A stretch of 64,000 nucleotides of DNA from Streptomyces sp. NBC_01275. Its GTDB lineage: Bacteria > Actinomycetota > Actinomycetes > Streptomycetales > Streptomycetaceae. The notes beneath the pieces were generated by a model. The model did not search any database and was not told the DNA's origin. It was given only the letters and a program-made list of their open reading frames with translations. Shown one piece after another: positions 1-8,133 of the stretch. Within the stretch, counting starts at the first letter, position 1. Every line of letters begins with the position of its first letter. The stretch is from assembly GCF_026340655.1 (NCBI RefSeq), contig NZ_JAPEOZ010000001.1, positions 7,998,001-8,062,000 of the forward strand, given 5' to 3'. A program made the position numbers and the translations under genes.

Positions 1-979
1 GCGGATGCATGGGAATAGCCCGGTCCTCGACTTCGACCGCCAGCCCGTTCGCCACGCGCTGCGCACGCACCATCACCTTCGTCGCGGGATCGGAGCACTC
101 GCAGGCGTTCTCGATCAGCTCGGCCAGCAGGTGCGTCAGGTCCGGGCCCACATGGCCGGGAAGACCTAGCTCGGCGCCCACGGACCCGGCGGCGACGGAC
201 ACACGTGGATACTGCACGACCTCGGAGACGGCGCCGCGCAGTGCCGTCGCGACGGGAACGGGCCGGCGCACGCTGCGCAGGGACTGGCCGCCCAGCACCG
301 CAGTGCTCTCGACCTGGCGACGCATCCGTGTCACGAGGTGATCGATCTCGAAGATCTTGGCCAGTAGCTCCGGGTCGTCGGTCAGCATCTCCAGCTCGCT
401 CAGTGCCTGAAGCGCCTTGCCGACCAGTGCGTGCTCGCGCATGGCCAGACGGCGCAGCACTTCCAGGAGGACGACGGACTGGGACTCGTCGTGCACCCGT
501 ATCAGCGACGCGATGGCCTGCACCTGGAGGGCACTCAACGCCGTGTTGATCTCGGCGTTCGGACTGGCCGACGTTGGCGCCTGCAGGTCCGGCAGCGGCG
601 GGCGTCCCCCGCGGCACAGCTCATCCGCCGACCACTGCACCGACTTCTCGACGGCCGCCGCTGCCCCCGCAACCGCTGCCAGTGCCGCTGCCCAGTCCTC
701 CTCCGCGGTCGCCTGCACGGCACCTGCCGCCATGCGCGCTCCGCGAGCCGCCGCCGTGGCGACCCCGGCCAGTCCGCAGACCAGGCCGGCCAGGAGCCAC
801 CCGGGGCCTACGGCGGACACCGACCAGAGGGGGAAGGCGGCACCCAGCAGCGCGGCTAGCAGCACCAGGGGCAATGCCACGGCGCGGCGGACACGATGCA
901 GCGTGAACGCGTCGATCGGAGGCCGCCGTCTGCGGTGGCCGGTAGCGGCCGGCCGTGCCGGGAAGGCGCTGTCAGGCAT
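1..979 (-). CDS. Sensor histidine kinase-like ATP-binding membrane protein (C-terminus outside window)
   Basis: The gene reads leftward from an ATG at 979, behind a GAGGA ribosome site, and has no stop before the window edge, so only about 326 residues are seen. Residues about 30-80 form two hydrophobic segments. A dimerisation-like helical region follows with the motif IDHLVTRMRRQ, which resembles the LDHLATRMRR phospho-acceptor region of the actinomycete nitrate-sensor-like and conservon (CvnA) kinases. Near the edge come an N-box (LAELIENACECSD) and the start of a G1-like box (VEVEDRAIPM), so an HATPase domain is present but cut. A conservon would require roadblock, DUF742 and GTPase genes just left of position 1, which cannot be seen. 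Kinase-like ATPase is likely; the signal is unknown. Confidence 0.75.
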   Translation of the reverse strand, partial: MPDSAFPARPAATGHRRRRPPIDAFTLHRVRRAVALPLVLLAALLGAAFPLWSVSAVGPGWLLAGLVCGLAGVATAAARGARMAAGAVQATAEEDWAAALAAVAGAAAAVEKSVQWSADELCRGGRPPLPDLQAPTSASPNAEINTALSALQVQAIASLIRVHDESQSVVLLEVLRRLAMREHALVGKALQALSELEMLTDDPELLAKIFEIDHLVTRMRRQVESTAVLGGQSLRSVRRPVPVATALRGAVSEVVQYPRVSVAAGSVGAELGLPGHVGPDLTHLLAELIENACECSDPATKVMVRAQRVANGLAVEVEDRAIPMHP

Positions 980-1004
980 GGGAATCCTCGTCAGGTGGGG
1001 GTGA

Positions 1005-2906
1005 CTAAGCGTGTTGCGGCGTCAGGTCTGCGCGGATCTGGCGTGTGCTGCGTGGGGCCGAACGGGGCGTCGGAACCGCGACCGCGCCGCGGTGGTGTGA
1101 GGACTGCGTCGACAGGAGCTGAAGGAGCCGGGCGCTCTGGATCAGGCCCATGTGGCTGAACGCCTGCGGAAAGTTGCCGAGCTGGCGCTGTTGGACGGGG
1201 TCGTACTCCTCGGCAAGGAGCCCGAGGTCGTTGCGCAGAGCGAGGAGGCGTTCGAACAGGGCGTGGGCCTCGTTGAGGCGGCCGATCAGGGCCAGGGCAT
1301 CGACGAGCCAGAAGGAGCAGAGGACGAAGGTGCCCTCATCGCCCTTCAGGCCGTCCACCCCGGTACGGTCACCGATGGTCGGGTAACGGCGCACGAACCC
1401 GTCCGGCGAGGAGAGTTCACGGCGCACTGCGTCCACGGTGCCGATGACGCGAGGGTCGTCGGGCGGCAGGAAGCCGACGCGGGGGATCAGCAGCGTGGCG
1501 GCATCCAGCTCTTGGGAACCGTAGGACTGGGTGAAGGTGTTGCGCACCGGATCGAAGCCCTTGGTGCAGACCTCGTGGTAGATGGTTGCCCGCAGCTCGA
1601 CCAACGGGGCTACATCGATGTGGAGGGCACCGGCCTCGGTCAGGCGGATGGTGCGGTCGACCGCCACCCAGGCCATCACCTTGGAGTGGACAAAGTGCCG
1701 GCGTGCTCCGCGGATCTCCCAGATGCCCTCGTCGGGCTCCTGCCAGCGCTGTGCCAGGTGCTCGATGAGTCGATGGTGCAGCACGGCGGTGTCGGCACAG
1801 TGGGCGACACCGCTCTCGTGTGCGAGGTACAGGGTCTCGATGACCTCGCCGTACACGTCGAGCTGCAGTTGGTCCGCCGCCCCATTGCCGACCCGTACCG
1901 GGGTCGAGCCCTCGTAGCCGGGCAGCCAGGACAGCTCCCGTTCCCGCAGGTCACGCTCTCCGGTGATCCCGTACATGATTTGCAGGTTTTCCGGATCACC
2001 GGCCACGGCGCGCAAGAGCCATTGCCGCCATGCCTGCGCCTCCTGCCGGTACCCGGTCCCCAGGAGCGCGGCCAGCGTCGTGGAGGCGTCCCGCAACCAA
2101 GTGAAGCGATAGTCCCAGTTCCGGTTTCCGCCGATCTCCTCTGGCAGCGACGTGGTCGGCGCCGCGACGATCCCACCGCTCGGCTCGTACGTCATCGCCT
2201 TCAGCGCGATCAAGGATCGAACCACGGCCTCGCGATATGGCCCCTCGTAGGTGCAGTCTCGTGTCCAGTCCTGCCAGAACGTGAGTGTCTCGGTCAGCGC
2301 GGCCTCGGGGTCGGGAACGTCGGGCGCCGCTGCGTGGGACGGGCACCAGCTGAGGACGAACGCCACGCTCTGCCCGGCGGCGACGGAGAAGGCACTGACC
2401 ATGACGCCGTCCTTCTCCACCTGCGGGACGCAGGTGTCGAGCCACAGAGCGTCTGCGCCGGCCTCCGCGACCATGCGCCCACCGACCTCGTGAATCCACG
2501 GGCTGACGCTGCCGTACCCCGGCCGTGGACGCATGGCCGAGATCATGGAGACCTCACCGGTCAGGCCCTCGACGATGCGGATCACCTGCGGTGCCCCGTC
2601 GCGCTGTGGCATGAAGTCCAGGACACGGACGGAACCGGCCTGGGTGCGCCATACCGATTCGAGGACGAGCGAGTCACCGCGGTACCGGCGCTGGGCGACT
2701 GCTTCGGAGCGGGAACGGTCGGCAGGAGCGGCCGGAGCGATCCGCCAGGTGCCGTGTTTCTGCGTGCCGAGCAAGCCGGTGAAGACGGCCGGCGAGTCGA
2801 ACCGGGGCAGGCACAGCCAGTCGATCGAACCGTCATCGCAGACGTGGGCACTGGTCTGCATGTCGCCGATCAACCCGTACTGCTCGATGCGCGGAAGCCG
2901 TTTCAT
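1005..2906 (-). CDS. Glycoside hydrolase family 15 protein (trehalase/glucoamylase-like)
   Basis: 633 residues starting MKRLPRIEQYGLIGDMQTSA. The N-terminal region has the GH15 trehalase-like beta domain signature (IEQYGLIGD, GSIDWLCLPRFDSP). An (alpha/alpha)6 barrel follows with the family motif EEIGGNRNWDYRFTWLRDAS at about residue 255 and the late block LKGDEGTFVLCSFWLVDALA. No signal peptide is visible, so it should act in the cytoplasm on trehalose, maltose or an alpha-glucan. Actinobacterial members of this shape include the phosphate-dependent trehalase, but substrate cannot be read from sequence. Its stop lies 25 bp before the start of the kinase-like gene on the same strand, so the two may be co-transcribed. 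Length matches the family. Confidence 0.85.
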   Translation of the reverse strand: MKRLPRIEQYGLIGDMQTSAHVCDDGSIDWLCLPRFDSPAVFTGLLGTQKHGTWRIAPAAPADRSRSEAVAQRRYRGDSLVLESVWRTQAGSVRVLDFMPQRDGAPQVIRIVEGLTGEVSMISAMRPRPGYGSVSPWIHEVGGRMVAEAGADALWLDTCVPQVEKDGVMVSAFSVAAGQSVAFVLSWCPSHAAAPDVPDPEAALTETLTFWQDWTRDCTYEGPYREAVVRSLIALKAMTYEPSGGIVAAPTTSLPEEIGGNRNWDYRFTWLRDASTTLAALLGTGYRQEAQAWRQWLLRAVAGDPENLQIMYGITGERDLRERELSWLPGYEGSTPVRVGNGAADQLQLDVYGEVIETLYLAHESGVAHCADTAVLHHRLIEHLAQRWQEPDEGIWEIRGARRHFVHSKVMAWVAVDRTIRLTEAGALHIDVAPLVELRATIYHEVCTKGFDPVRNTFTQSYGSQELDAATLLIPRVGFLPPDDPRVIGTVDAVRRELSSPDGFVRRYPTIGDRTGVDGLKGDEGTFVLCSFWLVDALALIGRLNEAHALFERLLALRNDLGLLAEEYDPVQQRQLGNFPQAFSHMGLIQSARLLQLLSTQSSHHRGAVAVPTPRSAPRSTRQIRADLTPQHA

Positions 2907-2995
2907 CGTGTGGATCTCCGTGAGCCCCGCAGGTTCGGGGCGGTATCGGGACCGCCGCAGCGGCCGGGAACGGTGGGAAGAGGAGAGGCCGGTGG

Positions 2996-3139
2996 TTACC
3001 GGAGTGAGGAAGGGGCGTTTCGGGGCGGCGGCAAGTCCTCGTCGGCCCCTGCAGGGCTGGCCGCGCGCTCGCCGCGAAGAACCAGCCAGGCCATCGGCCC
3101 GAGGACCAGCCCGATGACGACGGCCCCGGTCACCGTCAT
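2996..3139 (-). CDS. 47-residue membrane peptide, translationally coupled to the DUF6415 gene
   Basis: A short frame starting at 3139 whose ATG overlaps the TGA of the upstream gene as ATGA, the arrangement expected for coupled translation. The peptide has one hydrophobic helix (TGAVVIGLVLGPMAWLVL, residues about 4-21), then a short arginine/acid-rich tail ending in PRNAPSSLR. No family is recognised. The upstream DUF6415 protein itself ends in a hydrophobic segment, so the two could sit together in the membrane. Called real because of the exact 4-base overlap and the clean membrane-peptide composition; length alone would not support it. Confidence 0.55.
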   Translation of the reverse strand: MTVTGAVVIGLVLGPMAWLVLRGERAASPAGADEDLPPPRNAPSSLR

Positions 3140-3642
3140 GTCCGCGGTACCGAAGCGGCGAAGACGAGACAGGCCAGGGCGACGGCGAAGACCGCCCCGC
3201 GCATCAGGTTGATCTGCGGCTTCCGCCAACGCCGCCCGCGTCGCCCGCGCTTCGATCGGATCGGCCCGGGACCGCCCCGTTCCACGTCTGCCATTAGCTC
3301 CTGGGTGGCTTCGGCAAGCTTGACCAGGTACACCCGGCTCGGCACGTAGCCCTCGGGAATGCTTTCGGAGCAGAGCCGTTGCGCCCGCACCAGGACAGGG
3401 CTGCCCAGGTCGGTCCGTGCTCCCAACTGAGCGACGTGACCGCGCAGAAGTCGAACGAGGTCCTCTACATCGGCAGCGTTCTCGGGCAGCGGCGAATCCT
3501 CGCCCAGCACGAGCGTTGCCGTCTCCGACGCGGCAACCACGTGATCGCGCTCTGGCGCCAGCACCACGGTGGCGGACTCTCGCCGCCCGCGCCCGCCTCC
3601 GATCTGGCTGTCGCCTCGGCGATGGTCCAGCGAAAGGCGCAT
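3136..3642 (-). CDS. DUF6415 family protein with C-terminal membrane segment
   Basis: 168 residues from the ATG at 3642, chosen because AGGAG lies 8 nt upstream; a much longer frame extends further but is antisense to the next genes. The central part (DVEDLVRLLRGHVAQLGA, then SIPEGYVPSRVYLVKLAEAT) is the pattern of the small Streptomyces DUF6415 proteins, often found beside HTH regulators. After an arginine-rich stretch (SKRGRRGRRWRK) the protein ends in a hydrophobic segment (LMRGAVFAVALACLVFAA), which I do not associate with the family and which may tether it to the membrane. It is divergent from the HTH-TPR regulator at 3832 and is followed by a coupled 47-residue membrane peptide. Function unknown. 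Confidence 0.65.
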   Translation of the reverse strand: MRLSLDHRRGDSQIGGGRGRRESATVVLAPERDHVVAASETATLVLGEDSPLPENAADVEDLVRLLRGHVAQLGARTDLGSPVLVRAQRLCSESIPEGYVPSRVYLVKLAEATQELMADVERGGPGPIRSKRGRRGRRWRKPQINLMRGAVFAVALACLVFAASVPRT

Positions 3643-3666
3643 GACACAACTCCTGTTCGGATTAAG

Positions 3667-3691
3667 CCAAAGTGAGCCCAAGTCACCAAGT
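3667..3691. promoter_or_regulatory. Short CCAA(A)GT direct repeats between divergent genes
   Basis: Three copies of CCAA(A)GT begin at 3667, 3678 and 3686, about one helical turn apart, inside the 189-bp divergent gap between the DUF6415 gene (start 3642) and the HTH-TPR regulator (start 3832). Position and periodicity suggest a regulator-binding site, possibly for the adjacent HTH protein. The repeats are short, so chance occurrence is quite possible. Confidence 0.3.
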
Positions 3692-3831
3692 GGCACCGAC
3701 GACTGACGTGCGAAGTGAGTGATCTGGTCGCTACGTTGAGCGAACCGTGAATCACGGCCGAGCGGTATGCCCACACCGCCCGCAGGGCCGTCAAAGGCGT
3801 CAAAGATCATTTCGGAACCGAGGGGCAGTCC

Positions 3832-5220
3832 ATGGCCCGTGAACGCAACGTCGTCCTCGCCGCACTTCTGCGCGAAGCAGGCTGGTCCCAGCCACAAGCA
3901 GCCGCCGCGGTGACCCGCGTGGCCGCGGAGAGCGGAGTGCGCGAACTTGACGCGATCTCCCGCTCGCACATCGCCATGTGGGTCCAGGGCACAAAGCCCA
4001 GTGGCAGAGCGCCGCATATCCTGCGCGAGACGCTGTCCCGCAGACTCGGCCGCCGCCTCTCCCTGGCCGACCTCGGGCTGGAAGAAGCGCCGACAGGCAC
4101 GACCGACACCGGATCCGACTGGAGCGTCGACCCTCTGACCGCACTGGCCGAGCTGGGAAGCGACGATCTCGATATGCACCGACGTAAGCTGCTGGCCACC
4201 GCCGCCTACTCCGCGGCTGGCCTTGCCCTGCCCACTACCTCGTGGTGGGCAGCCGCCCCCGCTGCAGCGGCGAACCGCCGACCGGCATCCTCGCGCTCGG
4301 TGACCCAGGCGGACATCGACGACGTCCGCGATCTCACGGTTTACTACTCCGCGCGCGACCAGCAGCGAGGCGGCGCTTCCGGCCGCAAGGCCCTCGCCAG
4401 CCACCTGCTCGACGGTGCGGTACCGCTGCTTGGCGGCCGATTCCGTACAGATCAGCTCCGCCGCGACACGTACTCCGCCGTGGCGGAGATGACTTACCTC
4501 GCCGGTTGGATGGCCTTCGACGCCAGTGAACACCGCACTGCCCAGCGCTACCTCACCATTGCCGCCCGCATCGCGGCGGAAGCTGGAGACGGACCGCTCG
4601 GTGGTCATGTCCTGCGCGCCCTCGCCCACCAGGCCGTGGACCTCGGGCATCCACGCCGGGCGCTGGACCTGGCAGACGCCTCGATGTCCCGCGACCGCTA
4701 CGGCCAGGCCAGCCCTCGTGAAAAGGCGCTGCTGGCGATCGTCCATGCACGCGCCCTCGCATCCGATGGCGACCGGGCCGGCACCCTCGCGGCCATTAGC
4801 CGCGCGGAACGGGACCTCGCCCGCGCCGACGCCACCGAGGCACCGGCCCGCGTCGGCTTTTTCCAGGAAGCCTCCCTCGCACACGAGACGGCCTGCGCTC
4901 TGCGTGACATGGGCCAGCCTCGGGATGCGGAGATCCACTTCAAGCGCAGCGTGGCCACGCGCCGACGCCAGCAGTTCGCCCGTACCCACAGCGTGACGCT
5001 CGGCTACCTCGGCGCTGTCCAAGTCCAGCAGGGACGCCTCGACGAGGCATGCGCAACCTGGAACGAAGCACTCGACGCCATGGCCGGTATCCAGTCCGGG
5101 CGAGCCCGCGACGTCATCGTCCGCATGCAGAGCGACATCTCGCCCGTCCGGCAGCGCGGTGGTCGCTACGTCGCCGAACTGGACCGTCGCGCGCGAGGCA
5201 TGTTGCGCGCCATAGGCTGA
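3832..5220 (+). CDS. Helix-turn-helix regulator with TPR-like repeats
   Basis: 462 residues; ATG at 3832 behind GAGGGG with 6-nt spacing. Residues 1-85 hold an HTH-like region (LREAGWSQPQAAAAVTRVA, then SRSHIAMWVQGTKPSGRAP). At residues about 120-140 lies a twin-arginine-like hydrophobic segment (HRRKLLATAAYSAAGLALP). The remaining about 300 residues are helical TPR-type repeats (AEMTYLAGWMAFDASEHRTA, GHVLRALAHQAVDLGHPRRA, TLGYLGAVQVQQGRLDEACA). This architecture is common among Streptomyces regulators that sense peptides or partner proteins through the TPR part. It is divergent from the DUF6415 pair and followed after 72 bp by trmO. Ligand and targets unknown. Confidence 0.75.
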   Translation: MARERNVVLAALLREAGWSQPQAAAAVTRVAAESGVRELDAISRSHIAMWVQGTKPSGRAPHILRETLSRRLGRRLSLADLGLEEAPTGTTDTGSDWSVDPLTALAELGSDDLDMHRRKLLATAAYSAAGLALPTTSWWAAAPAAAANRRPASSRSVTQADIDDVRDLTVYYSARDQQRGGASGRKALASHLLDGAVPLLGGRFRTDQLRRDTYSAVAEMTYLAGWMAFDASEHRTAQRYLTIAARIAAEAGDGPLGGHVLRALAHQAVDLGHPRRALDLADASMSRDRYGQASPREKALLAIVHARALASDGDRAGTLAAISRAERDLARADATEAPARVGFFQEASLAHETACALRDMGQPRDAEIHFKRSVATRRRQQFARTHSVTLGYLGAVQVQQGRLDEACATWNEALDAMAGIQSGRARDVIVRMQSDISPVRQRGGRYVAELDRRARGMLRAIG

Positions 5221-5292
5221 CCACAGAACGGTTTCGCGGCGCTGACCGGAGGCCGCCGCGCACGCTACGCCCAGGGAGAGGAACGAGCGCTG

Positions 5293-5793
5293 ATGCCGAC
5301 CTACGAGGTCAAGTCGATCGCAACGGTCGTCGGCGGCCACACCCGCGTACAGGACGACTACCAAGGCGGGGTCGAATCGATCATCCGGCTCGACGACGCG
5401 TATCCCCTCGAAACGCTGCAAGGAATCGAGGAGTTCTCCCACCTGACCGTGACCTGGCGCTTCCATCTGGCCCGACCCGAAGACGTTCAGCTCCACGCAC
5501 GCAGTCCAAGGGGAAACCAGAACTGGCCGGCGACCGGTACGTTCGTCCACCGCAACCACCGGCGCCCCAACCAACTGGCGGTCAGTTACCCGCGGTTGCT
5601 CAAGGTCGAAGGCAGGGACCTCCTGGTCACCGATCTCGACGCCGTCGACGGGACGCCCGTGATCGACCTGGCACCGTACTTCGAACAGATGGGGCCTCAG
5701 GGCCCGATCCGTCAGCCCGCATGGCCTGGCGAGATGCTTGAACCGAACTACTGGGCGAAGGCAAGCGAACGGCCCTCCGAGCGTCCCCTGTAG
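5293..5793 (+). CDS. TrmO-family tRNA m6t6A37 methyltransferase-like protein
   Basis: 166 residues; ATG at 5293 with GGAGAGGA about 9 nt upstream. The beta-barrel TsaA/YaeB-type pattern is visible: GIEEFSHLTVTWRFH near residue 50, HARSPRGNQNWPATGTFVHR near residue 80, RPNQLAVSYPRLLKVEGRDLLV, then the late D-G-TPV-DLAPY block. Characterised TrmO uses S-adenosylmethionine to methylate N6-threonylcarbamoyladenosine at position 37 of certain tRNAs. This copy sits beside regulators in an accessory region and could be a paralogue with another substrate. Fold assignment is strong; substrate is inferred from the family. Confidence 0.8.
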   Translation: MPTYEVKSIATVVGGHTRVQDDYQGGVESIIRLDDAYPLETLQGIEEFSHLTVTWRFHLARPEDVQLHARSPRGNQNWPATGTFVHRNHRRPNQLAVSYPRLLKVEGRDLLVTDLDAVDGTPVIDLAPYFEQMGPQGPIRQPAWPGEMLEPNYWAKASERPSERPL

Positions 5794-5855
5794 GGGAAGT
5801 GACTGAGCTGCCCGACTCGTCAACCGCATGGCCGGGAACCATTTGGCAGTCTGGC

Positions 5856-6299
5856 TCAACCCGCAGCCCTCGCATACCGGAACTCACACCACGTCTCCTC
5901 GCCGCTGCTCTCCCACGCGTCTGAGATCGCATCGACAAGCCGGATCCCTCGACCGGATTCACCGTCGGGTCCGGCTTCCTTGAGTACAGCTGGGGCCGGA
6001 TGGTGATCGGTGACCGAGACGCGCACCACGTCGACGGCCACCGTGATCCGGAGCACCACTTCTCCCTCACCGTGAATCACGGCGTTGGTGACCAGCTCCG
6101 AGACGGCCAGTACGACGACCCCCGCCACCGGCTCCGAAACACGGCACCGCCGCAGGAACGCCCCGGCTGTCTGCCGCATCTCCCCAACTTTCGCGAGATC
6201 AGGGAGAAAGGCCGCCTGACAGCCATGGGATGCCGCCGGTATGCCTGCCATCGCCGATGTGCTGTGCCGGTCTTCGTGAACCGACCTCGCGCATGACAT
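5856..6299 (-). CDS. Anti-sigma-factor-like ATP-binding protein (RsbW/HATPase_c_2)
   Basis: A small GHKL ATPase of the kind abundant in Streptomyces. The N-box (VLAVSELVTNAVIHGEGEVV), a G1-like VTDHHPAP and a G2-like ESGRGIRLVDAIS are present; the C-terminus EETWCEFRYA is typical. Such proteins act as anti-sigma factors or serine kinases of anti-anti-sigma proteins. The start is uncertain: ATG at 6299 gives 147 residues, 6251 gives 131 and 6365 gives 169; none has a strong ribosome site. It is divergent from the HTH-TPR gene at 6497, with repeated AGGGGGAA motifs between them. No sigma factor or anti-anti-sigma gene is adjacent. Confidence 0.75.
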   Translation of the reverse strand: MSCARSVHEDRHSTSAMAGIPAASHGCQAAFLPDLAKVGEMRQTAGAFLRRCRVSEPVAGVVVLAVSELVTNAVIHGEGEVVLRITVAVDVVRVSVTDHHPAPAVLKEAGPDGESGRGIRLVDAISDAWESSGEETWCEFRYARAAG

Positions 6300-6400
6300 G
6301 CCTGCCACGTCGGCAAAGCTACGGATGCCCCCGCGCGGCGGGGTCTCCTCTTGGAGCCTGGTCATGGGGGCTATCGCACCGCGTGGCGACGCCGTCGGCC

Positions 6401-6452
6401 AGGGGAATCCAGAGGGGGAAATATCTGTCAAGGGGGAAAGGCGGAGGGGGAA
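6401..6452. promoter_or_regulatory. Iterated AGGGGGAA motifs upstream of HTH-TPR gene
   Basis: Copies of AGGGG(G)AA start at 6401, 6413, 6431 and 6445, all on the same strand, in the divergent region between the ATPase gene and the HTH-TPR gene. The set of same-direction copies looks like an iterated protein-binding site. The last copy could also act as a ribosome site if translation began at the ATG at 6461. An autoregulatory site for the adjacent HTH protein is the simplest guess. Confidence 0.35.
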
Positions 6453-6496
6453 TTGAGGCCATGATTGGATTCCGCCCACCAACAGAGGTCACACTC

Positions 6497-7738
6497 ATGC
6501 CAGATCCGTTCGCCGACCTGCTCCTCCGGCTCCGGCAGGAGGCGGGCAGGACGCAGGAGGAGCAGGCAGACGCGATCAACGCTGTCTCCGGCCGGGACAC
6601 CATGACCCGCCGAGAGATCAGCCGCTATGAGAACTTCGAGAACGTCCCTACCAATCACACAATCGCCCACATCGCGGCGGCCTGCGGTGTGCCCTTCGAG
6701 GAGCTACAGCGGGAGGCCAAGGCTGCCCGCGCTCGGAAGAGAAAGGGGCATGCCAATGCAGAGGAGGACCAGGACGCCGTGAAGCGTCGCACGCTGCTGG
6801 GTGGCGCCGCTGTCGGCGTGAGCGCGGCTGCCGAGCCCTGGGGGCGCCTCGCCTTCGCCCTCAGCAATGGGTCCAAGATCGATTCGCCCTCCGCCGTCGC
6901 GCTCATCGATCGGGCCGCTGAACTACACGTCCAGGAACTCGATCTCAGCGCCCGGCGGCTACAAAGCACGGTCGAGTCGCATCTTGACGCGATCACCGCG
7001 GCTCTGCCTCGTGCCGGCGAGCACGAGCGGGCTCTCACTATCGCCGCCGGAGAAACCGCCGCCCTGGCCGGTTGGGTTGCCTGGGACCTGGGTGAGCACG
7101 ACAAAGCCGACGCCTACTACAAGGTCACGTCGCAGTGCGCGACGACCGCCGGGCACCCTCCGCTCCGAGCCCTGGCCCTGACCTACAGCAGCTACGGCGC
7201 CTCGACGCCGAAGGCGAAGTTGGAGTTCCTTTCCCAGGCGGCCAGCGATGTGCGAGGCCACGGCAACGCTACTGCTGCCGCTTGGGTCCTCGGCAGGCAC
7301 GCCGAGGAGGCTGCGGCGGCCGGCGACGAGATGGGGGCGCTCCGGGCGTTGGAGCGAGCGCGCTTCGCCTACGACTTCGCGGATCACACCAACGAGCAGG
7401 CGTGGGTCCGGTTCGTGACCCCGTACCGCATGGACTCGCTGGCCCTCTCTGTATACGGGCAGTTGGGGCGTCCCGAACTCACCGCTGCAGCAGACACCGC
7501 AGTCGACCGCCTCGGAGACGAACTCCCGGACGGAGGCGTCGTGGTCCTCGGTGATCTCGCTTCGGCCCTGCTGCGTGGAGGTGACGTCGACCAAGGGGTC
7601 TACGTGTCACGCCAGTTCGCCGCAGCAGCACAGGCCAAACCCAACACGATGGGCAAGGAGCGCGCATCGACTATCGCAGCGTCGCTCCCAGACCGTGAGC
7701 AGGAGCTCGGCAGCTATCTACGGCAGTTCGCTTCCTGA
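6497..7738 (+). CDS. XRE-family regulator with TPR-like C-terminal region
   Basis: 413 residues from the ATG at 6497 (AGAGG 8 nt upstream); an in-frame ATG at 6461 would add 12 residues. The N-terminus is a clear XRE helix-turn-helix (FADLLLRLRQEAGRTQEEQA to ISRYENFENVPTNHTIAHIA, residues about 5-70). After a basic linker comes a twin-arginine-like hydrophobic piece (VKRRTLLGGAAVGVSAAAEP, about residues 94-113). The rest is helical TPR-type sequence (AGETAALAGWVAWDLGEHDK, AAAWVLGRHAEEAAAAGDEM). It shares this three-part plan with the regulator at 3832 although the sequences are distant. Targets unknown; the AGGGGGAA motifs upstream are a candidate site. Confidence 0.8.
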   Translation: MPDPFADLLLRLRQEAGRTQEEQADAINAVSGRDTMTRREISRYENFENVPTNHTIAHIAAACGVPFEELQREAKAARARKRKGHANAEEDQDAVKRRTLLGGAAVGVSAAAEPWGRLAFALSNGSKIDSPSAVALIDRAAELHVQELDLSARRLQSTVESHLDAITAALPRAGEHERALTIAAGETAALAGWVAWDLGEHDKADAYYKVTSQCATTAGHPPLRALALTYSSYGASTPKAKLEFLSQAASDVRGHGNATAAAWVLGRHAEEAAAAGDEMGALRALERARFAYDFADHTNEQAWVRFVTPYRMDSLALSVYGQLGRPELTAAADTAVDRLGDELPDGGVVVLGDLASALLRGGDVDQGVYVSRQFAAAAQAKPNTMGKERASTIAASLPDREQELGSYLRQFAS

Positions 7739-7812
7739 GTCCCCACACGCGGTTGGCGGGTAAGCCCAGGACGCGAACGCCGTCGTACGGCCGGCCCGGC
7801 GCTCCGCAGAAC

Positions 7813-8133
7813 CTATGCCGTCTCCTCGACAACCCAAGACAGGTATGCCTCCGACCCTCCGGTCACGGGCAGCGTGATCCACTGGGGAACGTCGTACGAG
7901 TGCTTCTCGTGCAGCCACGCCTCCAGTGCCGGGAGACGGTCCGTCGTAGTCACATACGAGATCCGCCACTCCTGCGCCGTCTCGACCTTCCCCTTCCACC
8001 AGTAGAAAGCTGTGATCGGCGCATCAATGTGAACGCCTGCTGCCAGCTTGCTCTGGACCGCGCCACGGGCCAGCGCCTTCGCCTGATCCTCGTTGTCGCT
8101 GGTCGTCTGCGCGATCACAATCTCGTTGGCCAT
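7813..8133 (-). CDS. cutA: Divalent cation tolerance protein CutA
   Basis: 106 residues, full length for the family; ATG at 8133 with GGAGAGG 7 nt upstream. The CutA1 pattern is seen throughout: an IVIAQTTSDNEDQAKALARG start, ITAFYWWKGKVETAQEWRIS in the middle, then DVPQWITLPVTGGSEAYLSW. CutA forms very stable trimers of ferredoxin-like fold and is linked to copper tolerance in enteric bacteria, although its true role is unsettled. It converges with the XRE regulator and lies at the border of the lower-GC integrase region. Assignment is confident. Confidence 0.9.
   Translation of the reverse strand: MANEIVIAQTTSDNEDQAKALARGAVQSKLAAGVHIDAPITAFYWWKGKVETAQEWRISYVTTTDRLPALEAWLHEKHSYDVPQWITLPVTGGSEAYLSWVVEETA

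Noticed and set aside
1152..3212. A 686-residue plus-strand frame opposite the GH15 gene
   Set aside because: Mirror frame of a clearly conserved glycoside hydrolase; composition follows the antisense of GC-biased codons.
3136..5859. A 907-residue open frame on the minus strand
   Set aside because: Only its last 168 residues (from 3642) look real; the rest is antisense to two supported plus-strand genes and has no family pattern.
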